Below, one piece after another: positions 14,790 to 22,368 of a stretch of 31,687 nt of DNA (the stretch's first letter is position 1; every line of letters begins with the position of its first letter). Origin of the DNA: JAHBNG01 sp039028975 (lineage in GTDB: Bacteria; Chloroflexota; Anaerolineae; Caldilineales; Caldilineaceae); assembly GCA_039028975.1 (NCBI GenBank), contig JBCCHB010000182.1, positions 1 through 31,687 on the forward strand, given 5' to 3'. The notes under the pieces were generated by a model. It did no database searches. It was given only the letters and a program-made list of their open reading frames with translations, and had not been told where the DNA came from. The position numbers and the translations under genes are program-made.

Positions 14790-16808
14790 TTGAGCAGCAA
14801 CAACCTGAGCAATCATCACAAAGAGTCATCCATATCTCCCCTATCTTCCATCAATTATACAGCGCCAAAGGGACTGGTCCAGGATTTTGTCAGCCGAGGA
14901 CTGGTGGTGCTGGCACCAGAAAGTTTGGGCATCCCAGCAGAGGTCCATGCCACGGTCTATCAGCAGGAGAAGGCTGCCTACGACGCCAAAGAGCGCGTGA
15001 CGCCTGCCAATGTACCGGCTGTGCTCGAGCTCCTCAATTCGCCTGGACTCCGGGCTGCCTGTAATCAACTTGTGGGTGAAAATTGGGCCATTGTTCCCTT
15101 TACTCATAACGCTTCCTTTACCAGCGGCGCACGGGATCAGCATTGGCACAAAGATGACAACGGCCCGTACAACAGCCGAAAACAACGTCACCACCAAGCC
15201 GTGCAGATCGAGATGCTCTACTATCCCCAACCTGTCACCGAGCAGATGGGGCCAACCGCAACCATCCCCTACTCCCAATATTGGACCTACAACCACGAAG
15301 AAAATCAGGACAACTTTGCCGGTGCCGATCATTTGGATTTCGACTATATGCTCAGCAGAATGGAGAGAGAGCCGGTTAGTGGCCCTGATTCCAAATACGA
15401 TTTGGAGGAGATTCTCCACGGTCGCACGGCCCACGACATTCGGATGCGGGAGGCCGTTACCAATACAGGTTGGCCTCTTGTCCGCTCATTTGCCGCGGCT
15501 CCGCTCCGGGCTGGCAGCGTTGTAATCTATTCTCACAATACCTTTCACCGGGGCAACCACCGGCGGGACGACTGGCGCACCTGGCAAGACAATCCCCGCT
15601 TTATGTGGCGCTTCTGGCTCTACCGAACGACTGACGCCTTATTCTCCAGTAGTGAATCTACAGGTGTTTCAACTGGTGATTCTTCTATTGATTCGACCAG
15701 CACCATCAGTTGGCATAATCTGGGCGTCGACCCATTAACCAACATTGATCTCTCTGAAGTGGGCGACGATGTGACCACCGTCTGGCGCTACCACCATCAC
15801 TGGATTCAGACGGGCCAAGCGCCGCCACCCCGTCCTGAAACTGAAGCTTTGTCTCCAGATGCTCGAGAGAGAGCGGCCAATAAGCTATTCGACCAACTAC
15901 ACGCCAAGTATGACCAAGCCGAATCCGTCCGTATCGGTGCTGCTTATAAACTCGCCGCCATCGGTGATACGGCGTTGGCCACCAACCTGTTGGGGAGAGC
16001 ACTCTACAATGACCGAGAGAGCGTGCGTCGTGCCGCCACCTATGGCTTGATTGCGGTGGGACCAGATGCCACAGGTACCTTTCTAGAAGCGGCCAATTCA
16101 CCCGCCAAGTGGGTCCGCAAAGCGGGAGTCTATGGATTGGGTGATGCCAGCCCTCTCACGGATGAGGTTTTGCAAGTGGTGGTTGATCGGTTAGCGTCCG
16201 ACCCAAGCGTCTACGTCCGTTCTGTGGCTGCTGGTACGCTAGGGTGCCTGGGGCGTCGGGCCATTGCCACGGGTGTTGGCCAATCGCTGATCCCTGCTTG
16301 CTTGGACGCGTTGGTGCAGAGCCTCTCGTGTGAAGAGAATCGGCTGGCCATGGACTTAGCCCAAGGTCGCTCCATTAAGTTTGTGCGCCCGACCGATGAT
16401 TGTGATGTCTGCGAAGGAAGCGGCGTTGACTTTGGCCAGGAGCGTTTTGAACGAGTCCGTTCAGCCGTGCGGGAGAATGTGCTCTGGTCCCTTGTCATTC
16501 TCTCTTCCCATGGAGCCGAAGTGATGGGGGCTTCGTTAGAACCAACCATCGAGGCATTAAAAGAGGTGATTCGGTCCGACAAGAACGTGATCAACGTGGG
16601 CTTTGCCATGGACGCGCTAACTCGTCTTGCATCCCATGGTTCAGCGGACAGTGAGCTGTTGCCAGCCATAGCTGATCTGAAAGCGAACCTGCTGGCTATA
16701 CTTGGCGAATCCCCCGTTCAATGTTGGGAGTCGCTGATCCCGAGTGGCCTCGATAAGGATATTGTCTCTGAATTTAGCGTCACCTCCAGAGGAGGAGAGA
16801 CCTCATGA
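14790..16808 (+). CDS. Phytanoyl-CoA dioxygenase-like domain fused to HEAT repeats
   Basis: 672 residues. The N-terminal half (about 25-285) resembles the PhyH family of non-haem Fe(II)/2-oxoglutarate oxygenases. The candidate HxD is His120-x-Asp122 (HWHKDD), the distal histidine is His253 in NTFHRGNHRRDDWR, and a later Arg could bind 2-oxoglutarate. The C-terminal half (about 365-650) is a run of HEAT/PBS-lyase-type helical repeats (VRIGAAYKLAAIGD, VRRAATYGLIAVG, VRKAGVYGLGD, VRSVAAGTLGCLG), interrupted by a CDVCEGSG Cys motif. HEAT repeats probably bind a partner. The start is the TTG at 14790, supported by AAAAGGAGGG ending 9 bases upstream; no ATG fits. Its stop overlaps the next start (ATGA), so it leads a plus-strand operon. 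Confidence 0.8.
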   Translation: MSSNNLSNHHKESSISPLSSINYTAPKGLVQDFVSRGLVVLAPESLGIPAEVHATVYQQEKAAYDAKERVTPANVPAVLELLNSPGLRAACNQLVGENWAIVPFTHNASFTSGARDQHWHKDDNGPYNSRKQRHHQAVQIEMLYYPQPVTEQMGPTATIPYSQYWTYNHEENQDNFAGADHLDFDYMLSRMEREPVSGPDSKYDLEEILHGRTAHDIRMREAVTNTGWPLVRSFAAAPLRAGSVVIYSHNTFHRGNHRRDDWRTWQDNPRFMWRFWLYRTTDALFSSSESTGVSTGDSSIDSTSTISWHNLGVDPLTNIDLSEVGDDVTTVWRYHHHWIQTGQAPPPRPETEALSPDARERAANKLFDQLHAKYDQAESVRIGAAYKLAAIGDTALATNLLGRALYNDRESVRRAATYGLIAVGPDATGTFLEAANSPAKWVRKAGVYGLGDASPLTDEVLQVVVDRLASDPSVYVRSVAAGTLGCLGRRAIATGVGQSLIPACLDALVQSLSCEENRLAMDLAQGRSIKFVRPTDDCDVCEGSGVDFGQERFERVRSAVRENVLWSLVILSSHGAEVMGASLEPTIEALKEVIRSDKNVINVGFAMDALTRLASHGSADSELLPAIADLKANLLAILGESPVQCWESLIPSGLDKDIVSEFSVTSRGGETS

Positions 16809-16948
16809 CGATTTCCGTTACCATTTGCAGTGCCTGGCATGTACATACGTGTGAATATGCAGAACAAGTGCAGCAGCACCCCAATGCCCCAGTCAGTTCG
16901 GTCTGGAATGAGAATGCCGAGTGCGGCTGGGGGTTTGCCTCCAGATAA
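16805..16948 (+). pseudogene. 47-residue remnant resembling a Gfo/Idh/MocA oxidoreductase N-terminus
   Basis: A short frame begins at an ATG overlapping the upstream TGA (ATGA at 16805-16808) and is preceded by GGAGGAG with good spacing, so it is probably translated. It reads MTISVTICSAWHVHTCEYAE and then QVQQHPNAPVSSVWNENAEC before ending at TAA 16948. This resembles the first strand, helix and second strand of the Rossmann fold of Gfo/Idh/MocA dehydrogenases, which normally run 330-400 residues. The next gene starts 9 bases later, so about 300 codons are missing. An internal deletion that kept the start region is the simplest explanation; a genuine small peptide is the alternative. Confidence 0.55.
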
Positions 16949-16957
16949 GGATGATCC

Positions 16958-18895
16958 ATGTTCAACAATCGTTATGGACATATGGTCCATGAATACTACG
17001 TCCAGCGGGTGCGGGCCGTTATGGCCAAGAGAAGCGCCCGATTGGCCCAAGTACAGACCTTAGCCGATGCCGAGCGATATGTGCGGGACGTGCGTGCCAA
17101 GGTAACCCAATGTTTTCCCGCCCTGCCCGCTAGAAGTCCGCTCAATGCCCAGACGACCGGTGTTCTCGATTTGGGTGCATTTCGCATCGAAAAAGTTGTC
17201 TATGAGAGCCGACCGGGTTTTATGGTCAGCGCCAATCTCTACTTGCCTGCCCAAATGGACCAAGAGGTGCCCTGCGTTTTGGGGCTGTGTGGTCACTCCG
17301 AAGAGGGCAAAAGCTACGGACCCTACCAATTTTTCGCCCAAGGGCTAGCCCATAAAGGGTTTGCTGTCCTAATGGTAGATCCTGTTTCCCAGGGGGAACG
17401 GACCCAGTTTTACGAAGAAGATGGTGTCTCGCCATCGTGGCCATCACCTCGCCCAACGTTGGCGCATAATCTGATCGGGAATCGTATGTTGTTGACGGGC
17501 GATTATCTGGGAAGCTGGCTTGCCTGGGATGCCATACGTGGGCTCGACTATCTGCTGGGGCGCCCAGAGACAGATAGTCGCCGAGTGGGCGTGACGGGAT
17601 GCTCTGGCGGGGGGACCCAAACAACCTTTGTTGCCGCGCTGGATCCGCGGGTGACCATGGCCGCACCCGATTGCTACATCACCAGTTGGTTAGCCAATCT
17701 GGAGAATGAGCTGCCGGCCGATGCGGAACAGTGCCCGCCTCGTTCCCTCGAATTAGGGCTGGATGAGGCCGATCTGCTTCTGGCTTATGCGCCCCGACCC
17801 ACTCTAATTCTATCAGAGGAGAATTGTTTCTTTGATCTACGGGGCGCAAAGCAAGCTTTTGGTGAACTCCAGCGGATTCATCGCCTGCTCGGATCAGCAG
17901 ATTCGGTAGAGATGAGCATTGGCCCTCTTGATCACGGCTTTCACAAACATGCCAGGGAAGCCATGTATCGCTTTTTTATCAACCATGCTGGCTTGGCATC
18001 TCAAGGCAACTCGTGGCAGGAGCCAGCGTTAGAGGAGATCTCCGCTGCCGATCTCAATGCGGCTGACGGTGAAATTATCCCCTTCGGCAGCAAAAAGATC
18101 TTCACCTTTACCCAGGCCCGTTCCCGCTACTTGCAAGAGCAACGACGACCAATCTCCCGGGTCGAATTAGAGCAGACGGTCAGGCAGTATCTCAAGCTCC
18201 AGCGGACAGACGATTTGCCCCACTACCGCGTATTACGTAGCAGCGGTGGCCGAGATGTAGATCGATTGAAGGGCTATCAATTTGCCATTGAAACTGAGCC
18301 GGGGCTCCAGGTCCTCTTGACTATGTACGGTGAGTTGGAGAATGCCTGTCGATTGCCTACGGGAGCAGTCACGCTTTATGTTGGCCACCTTTCCAGTGAG
18401 TCGGATATGGAGGAACTTACCTGGCTGCTAGAGCGTACGAAACATGGCGAAGAGATTCTGGCTGTGGATTTGAGAGGTTCGGGCCAAAGCTTCCCGTTGA
18501 CTTGTGGTTCCAGCCACATGTTAGAACCATATGGTGCCGACTATATGTATGCGGCCTATGCAAGCCAACTGGGCGAGAGTACCCTAGGCCATCGCGTCTA
18601 TGATTTATTGCGCACCGTGGATCTGTTGGAAGATGCTGGGGCTGAGATTCAATTGATTGGGCGAGGTGTCGGTTCGGTCGCAACAGCATTGGCGGCCCTC
18701 CTTCATAAATCCCAACCTGACTGTCTGCTAGTGAACTACCTTCCCAGCTACCAGATGCTAATCGATCATCCTATGCACAACTGGCCCTTGTCCAGCTTTC
18801 TCCCCAACTGCTTGGAGGCCTTTGATTTGCCCGATGTGTATGAAGCGCTAGGGGAGCAGTTGCAGTTGAGAGAGCCGTGGGGCAGTCTAATTTGA
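16958..18895 (+). CDS. Double alpha/beta-hydrolase (acetyl xylan esterase-like; second half inactive)
   Basis: 645 residues. The first half (about 60-345) is an alpha/beta hydrolase of the acetyl xylan esterase/dienelactone hydrolase type: an oxyanion region LCGHSEEG, the nucleophile elbow GVTGCSGGG with Ser216, a candidate acid around Asp293, and His326 in PLDHGFH. The second half (about 375-640) has the same fold signature (VDLRGSGQS, then IGRGVGSVATALA), but the elbow reads G-R-G-V-G with glycine (570) where the nucleophile should be, so it is probably non-catalytic. No signal peptide is seen, so it should act in the cytoplasm on an ester or lactone. ATG 16958 has AAGGA 6 bases upstream, overlapping the remnant's stop. 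It is the last gene of the plus-strand operon. Confidence 0.82.
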   Translation: MFNNRYGHMVHEYYVQRVRAVMAKRSARLAQVQTLADAERYVRDVRAKVTQCFPALPARSPLNAQTTGVLDLGAFRIEKVVYESRPGFMVSANLYLPAQMDQEVPCVLGLCGHSEEGKSYGPYQFFAQGLAHKGFAVLMVDPVSQGERTQFYEEDGVSPSWPSPRPTLAHNLIGNRMLLTGDYLGSWLAWDAIRGLDYLLGRPETDSRRVGVTGCSGGGTQTTFVAALDPRVTMAAPDCYITSWLANLENELPADAEQCPPRSLELGLDEADLLLAYAPRPTLILSEENCFFDLRGAKQAFGELQRIHRLLGSADSVEMSIGPLDHGFHKHAREAMYRFFINHAGLASQGNSWQEPALEEISAADLNAADGEIIPFGSKKIFTFTQARSRYLQEQRRPISRVELEQTVRQYLKLQRTDDLPHYRVLRSSGGRDVDRLKGYQFAIETEPGLQVLLTMYGELENACRLPTGAVTLYVGHLSSESDMEELTWLLERTKHGEEILAVDLRGSGQSFPLTCGSSHMLEPYGADYMYAAYASQLGESTLGHRVYDLLRTVDLLEDAGAEIQLIGRGVGSVATALAALLHKSQPDCLLVNYLPSYQMLIDHPMHNWPLSSFLPNCLEAFDLPDVYEALGEQLQLREPWGSLI

Positions 18896-19269
18896 TGGCA
18901 TACTGGGGTTGGCTATAGATGAAAAATAGTACCGTATTCAGTTGGATGAAGCCTTGTCATCTAGGGCAGAGATAAGGATTGAAAATTTAATAAAACGTAA
19001 TGGAAGATCTCTCGGGTACTCGAGATGACAGGACCGAAGTTGAGGGTTTTATTTGATCTTGATTCCTAAGTATATCGTGCAAACTAGCCTGGGTGTGGGC
19101 ATTGTAATCGCTTCATCCTTTCGATATCAACAATCTGTATTGCCAGGTATGCATTCAGTCCTTGGGCTTGTCGAAGAGAACGTCTGGCTTCGACAAACCC
19201 AGTCTATGTGAAGCAGGGAACGATTACCGCGATAGATACAGCTTGCCTACATTAGAAAACAGCATCTCC
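18896..19269. other. Convergent intergenic region, 374 bp
   Basis: It lies between the ends of the alpha/beta-hydrolase gene (+) and the BKACE gene (-). It carries one strong palindrome (19163-19201), which could terminate both transcripts. I saw no gene in the rest. Confidence 0.6.
19163..19201. repeat. REP-like palindrome between convergent genes
   Basis: TGGGCTTGTCGAAG (19163-19176) pairs with CTTCGACAAACCCA (19188-19201) at 13 of 14 positions, with an 11-base loop. The CTTGTCGAAG/CTTCGACAA core resembles palindromic intergenic repeats common in many bacterial genomes. Its position allows it to work as a bidirectional terminator, but no T-tract follows. Confidence 0.55.
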
Positions 19270-20151
19270 TTATGCCACCAAAATGGGAGGCAATTTCCCG
19301 TTTTCTCTCCCTCGTAACCCTAACATCTCCCGCGTTTCGTCAGCTGTGGCTGGTTCTAACTCGAGTTCACGGGCGATACGCACGGTTCGCTCCACAAGCT
19401 GGGCGTTATTCTCCAGCAATTCGCCATAGCGATAGTAGACATTATCCTCCATCCCCACTCGAACATTGAGTCCCATAGCCATGGCAATTGTGCTCATGTT
19501 AAGCTGGGTGCCGCCCATGGAGCTAACATTGCAGATAGTCCCTTCTGGTAGGCGGCTGACAGCATCCAGTAGATTTTGTGGGGTCCCTCTCATGCCGCCT
19601 TGGGTAGGTGTGTGCATTACGATATTCACAATATAGGGCGGCTCTAGCAATCCTGTCCCCAGCAAATACTGGACTTCCTCCAGCATGACGATGTTATAGA
19701 CTTCCAACTCAGGTTTGACGCCACGCTTTTTCATCTCCTCGGCAAAGACTTCAATATCTTCCCGATGATTGCTAAAGAAGACCCGCTCCCCGCGAATAAA
19801 AAAGTTGAGCATGCCCATGTTGAGCGAGCACATCTCTGGATTGAGCAGCACCGTATTGAGCCGCTCCTGCACGGGCAGCACTGGGCTACCGCCAGTGGTT
19901 AGCTGCACCACTGCATCGGTCTCTGTGCAAAGGCGTTCATGCAACTCTTGATAGATGGTTGGCTCCATGGTGTTGCTGCCATCAGGGTTACGAGCATGAA
20001 CGTGGAGGATGGCTGCACCGGCTTTCCACGCGGCAATTCCCTGATCCACAATCTCATCGGGCTGCTCGGGCAAATTGGGATTGGCTTCTTTGCCGTGAAT
20101 CCCACCAGTTAATGCACAGGTGATAACAACTTTTTTCTTTGACTTTGTCAT
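19270..20151 (-). CDS. Beta-keto acid cleavage enzyme (BKACE / DUF849)
   Basis: 293 residues of the family that includes 3-keto-5-aminohexanoate cleavage enzyme. These enzymes condense a beta-keto acid with acetyl-CoA and cleave it to acetoacetate and a CoA ester, using a Zn or similar ion in a TIM barrel. Visible features are VVITCALTGG at the N-terminus, His50 and His52 in ILHVHARN, TTGGSP, a conserved GTPQNLL loop, and Glu235 in VGMEDN. The pair of His and this Glu match the known metal ligands. I chose ATG 20151 because GAGGAA precedes it by 6 bases; the frame continues to 20223 without such a site. The native substrate depends on a few pocket residues and cannot be read here. Confidence 0.92.
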   Translation of the reverse strand: MTKSKKKVVITCALTGGIHGKEANPNLPEQPDEIVDQGIAAWKAGAAILHVHARNPDGSNTMEPTIYQELHERLCTETDAVVQLTTGGSPVLPVQERLNTVLLNPEMCSLNMGMLNFFIRGERVFFSNHREDIEVFAEEMKKRGVKPELEVYNIVMLEEVQYLLGTGLLEPPYIVNIVMHTPTQGGMRGTPQNLLDAVSRLPEGTICNVSSMGGTQLNMSTIAMAMGLNVRVGMEDNVYYRYGELLENNAQLVERTVRIARELELEPATADETREMLGLRGRENGKLPPILVA

Positions 20152-20427
20152 GGTAAGTTCCTCAATTCTTATATGAAGCAGCGATATAGCCAATTCTATC
20201 GACGATGTCTGCAACTGACGCAATGTAGTCGTTGTTCGTATCGACTGACAAAACTGAATTATCTCAAGATAGAATGGCTCTCTGGGATTTCATGAGGTTG
20301 ACAACTTTATGGAACAAGGATTTAAAGAGTACGAAGATTTTTCTCTTCTAATCTTAAAAATCTGGCTAATCCCTGTTCATTTTTTCTGTCAATCTTGTGA
20401 GATCCGGTTGAACCAATAGGATTTATT

Positions 20428-21048
20428 TTAGTCCCATGGTAAACCAGCATTCCATTGGTTATAAGAACTGACTTCGGCCAACGGTTTGCGCTGGGTGGGT
20501 CCAAAGCGCCCGCGGGGGTACCCCATGGGCAGACAATAGACGATCTGAGCTGTATCAGGAATACCCATTAACTCATGTACCCGTTCTTCTACAGTGGGAT
20601 GCAGCGTCGTGATGGTTCCGCCAATGCCCAGTGCCCGAGCAGCTAGCAATAAATTCTGTACAGCTGAAATGACTGACCCTGCTGCGACTTCGCCCTTAGA
20701 CGTGGCACAGGCAAAAATTAGCACAGGAGCTTGACCGATCTCATCGGCTAATCGCATGGCCGAGCGATACTTTTCTGGCAGATCCTCTGGGCCATGATAG
20801 CCAGCATCGTGTCGCTTGGCCCACCATGCTTCGTGGTATAAAGGCGCAAACTGTTCACGCAACGCTGCGTCCTTCACAACCAAGAAGTGCCAGGGTTGGG
20901 TGTTTCCGCCACTGGGTGCCCGAATGGCCGCTTCTAAAATGTCGCGGATATCCTCATCGGGTATGGGATCTGGTTTTAAGCGACGAATGGCTCGTAGGGA
21001 AAAGATGGCTTCTCCCATTGGCATGGATAGTCGGTTTTCTGTTGTCAT
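20428..21048 (-). CDS. Nitroreductase-family flavoprotein
   Basis: 206 residues, close to the usual family length. The N-terminal SLRAIRRLKPDPIPDEDI and the AIRAPSGGNTQPWHFLVV motif form the FMN-binding part, and GIGGTITTLHP and the C-terminal PMGYPRGRFGPTQRKPL fit the nitroreductase/FMN oxidoreductase fold. Members reduce nitro groups, quinones or enones using NAD(P)H, or act on halogenated rings. The substrate is unknown. ATG 21048 has GAGG upstream; a GTG directly before it (21051) is an alternative. It is codirectional with, and upstream of, the BKACE gene, with 276 bases between them, so co-transcription is possible. Its 5' region carries one copy of an 85-bp dispersed repeat (21069-21153). 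Confidence 0.92.
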   Translation of the reverse strand: MTTENRLSMPMGEAIFSLRAIRRLKPDPIPDEDIRDILEAAIRAPSGGNTQPWHFLVVKDAALREQFAPLYHEAWWAKRHDAGYHGPEDLPEKYRSAMRLADEIGQAPVLIFACATSKGEVAAGSVISAVQNLLLAARALGIGGTITTLHPTVEERVHELMGIPDTAQIVYCLPMGYPRGRFGPTQRKPLAEVSSYNQWNAGLPWD

Positions 21049-21383
21049 CACGTTTTCCTCTCTTTGTTATATCCGGCTCCGTTTGAAAATCATAGTTTAG
21101 TTACTCTAGTAGAGCCGTCGAAACCTACGGTTTTCAAATCGACCGCAATATGGCGTAGCCACCTCACATTATCAGTAGTTAGATATGCAACAAGCTACAC
21201 CACAGGGAATGAAAATTGAACAAAGATTAGGAGATTGCGGAGATTCTTAATCTTTCCAATCTTTTCATCTTTGTTATTTACAGGTCAGGGCAGACCAAAA
21301 TAGGAAATACATCGGCAGAGCCGACTTTGGGCCAAGCGAGCCATCCCCATCTTCACAAGGACAAGCTGACTACGGACTTCTGA
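21049..21383. other. Intergenic region, 335 bp
   Basis: Lies between the GFA-family stop and the nitroreductase start, both on the minus strand. It contains copy 1 of the dispersed repeat and a weak five-bp hairpin, TCGGC/GCCGA around AGA (21312-21324), downstream of the GFA-family gene. I saw no gene in the remainder. Confidence 0.6.
21069..21153 (-). repeat. Dispersed intergenic repeat, copy 1
   Basis: Read on the minus strand, this 85-base segment aligns with 28927-29012 (plus) with few gaps. Shared blocks are GCGGTCG, TTTGAAAAC, CTAYTAGAGT, CYAAAC, TTTTNAAACNGAGC and a terminal TATA. My hand alignment gives roughly two thirds identity. It lies directly upstream of the nitroreductase start. 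Confidence 0.6.
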
Positions 21384-21803
21384 TTATGTGGGGTATTCAG
21401 CATATTTAACAGAAGCTGTACCTGCGTCGTACCAAGCTGCCCGCTCATCCCAAAAGATATTGTCCTGAGGTACAACGCCAGGATCACCTATCAGGCTGCC
21501 CGCTGGAATAACAAGTGCTGTGCCTGCCCGATTGATATAGGGCAATAACGAACCACATTTGAGGCAGAACTGCTTGGCAAACCTCTCTGCCTCTGGCAGT
21601 TCAAAGCGACGGATATTCGCCTCACCTGAGAGCCAGGTAATGTTGTCCGGTGCCGTAAAGATATTCGAGGCATGGGCCGTGCCAGTTGAGCGACGGCAGC
21701 GAGTGCAGTGGCACATGTGGAATGCTGATACTTGGCCATTTACGTTAAAGGTGATCTCGCCACAGAGGCACGCTCCTGATACGTTTTTAAGTTCTCTGGT
21801 CAT
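21384..21803 (-). CDS. GFA / CENP-V domain protein
   Basis: 139 residues. The seven-cysteine zinc-binding pattern of the glutathione-dependent formaldehyde-activating enzyme (GFA) family is complete: Cys12 and Cys14 (CLCG), Cys31, Cys33 and Cys36 (CHCTRCRRSTG), and Cys80 and Cys83 (FCLKCGS). Family members have been linked to S-hydroxymethylglutathione formation, but most are uncharacterised and the activity is debated, so no reaction is assigned. The ATG at 21803 is preceded by TAGGATG at a slightly long spacing. It is divergent from the first P-type ATPase. Confidence 0.92.
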   Translation of the reverse strand: MTRELKNVSGACLCGEITFNVNGQVSAFHMCHCTRCRRSTGTAHASNIFTAPDNITWLSGEANIRRFELPEAERFAKQFCLKCGSLLPYINRAGTALVIPAGSLIGDPGVVPQDNIFWDERAAWYDAGTASVKYAEYPT

Positions 21804-21966
21804 TTGGGTGCATCCTATTGATTGTTTTGTAGTCGGAGTTCATTGATTACTGATAATAGTACACTGTTCCCCAGTTAGGACAAAACCTCCGAACGGTATA
21901 CCCAACTCTGTCCTGTATGTAATTTTGTCCAAAACTTAAAACTTTAAGGCAAACAACACATTTATT

Positions 21967-22021
21967 CCACGCCTATGCCACGTTTGATCCACGTTTGATC
22001 CACGCTCAGATAGTATACTAT
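21967..22021. promoter_or_regulatory. Four 11-bp phased CCACG repeats plus a 12-bp palindrome
   Basis: CCACG occurs at 21967, 21978, 21989 and 22000, exactly 11 bases apart; the second and third units are identical (CCACGTTTGAT). Six bases after the last box comes the perfect palindrome ATAGTATACTAT (22010-22021). Boxes one helical turn apart next to a palindrome suggest a multi-site operator. It lies 164 bases from the GFA-family start and about 350 bases from the ATPase start. Confidence 0.5.
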
Positions 22022-22301
22022 GAAAAATGATCTATAGAGTTCGTTAGAAATGTACTGTCTAGTTATCTATTGATACAGATGAGAGCCCCTGCCCGTCATG
22101 TGTCCATCAACTACAACATTCCAACCCAGTACAAGCAGGGTTAGGAAACGCAAGCAATACCGAAAGTCTTACTTGGCTCTGTCATAGATGAGAATGAGCT
22201 ACTCGCCTAAAATAATATCGAATTATCCTTATTTATGACAACCGCAGCATAACAACCCATCGATCCTGTAAATACCAAACCCAAACCTAATTAACCGGAA
22301 C

Positions 22302-22334
22302 CATTTCGTCAAGCACCCAAACACCTGACGAATG
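22302..22334 (+). promoter_or_regulatory. Leader hairpin upstream of the first P-type ATPase
   Basis: CATTTCGTCA (22302-22311) pairs with TGACGAATG (22326-22334) with one bulged T, forming nine base pairs around a 14-base, C/A-rich loop. It ends 34 bases before the ATPase ATG, so it could fold in the mRNA leader or serve as an operator. It does not match any metal riboswitch I recognise. Confidence 0.35.
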
Positions 22335-22368
22335 ACTGCTGTTCCAAACAGAGACGAAAGAAGGACGA

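Larger units (their letters stand above)
21804..22368. other. Divergent intergenic region, 565 bp
   Basis: Long spacer between the GFA-family gene (-) and the first P-type ATPase (+). From left to right it holds an inverted repeat, GGACAAAA (21878-21885) / TTTTGTCC (21923-21930); four phased CCACG boxes (21967-22004); the palindrome ATAGTATACTAT (22010-22021); and a hairpin near the ATPase start (22302-22334). No coding frame is convincing. The density of signals suggests regulation of one or both flanking genes. Confidence 0.55.

Noticed and set aside
14841..15434. 197-codon minus-strand frame opposite the PhyH domain
   Set aside because: The PhyH frame has recognisable motifs and a ribosome binding site; this frame has no family resemblance.
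21804..22368. Metal-sensing riboswitch upstream of the ATPases
   Set aside because: No conserved core of the NiCo or yybP-ykoY (Mn) classes could be recognised; only a simple hairpin is visible.
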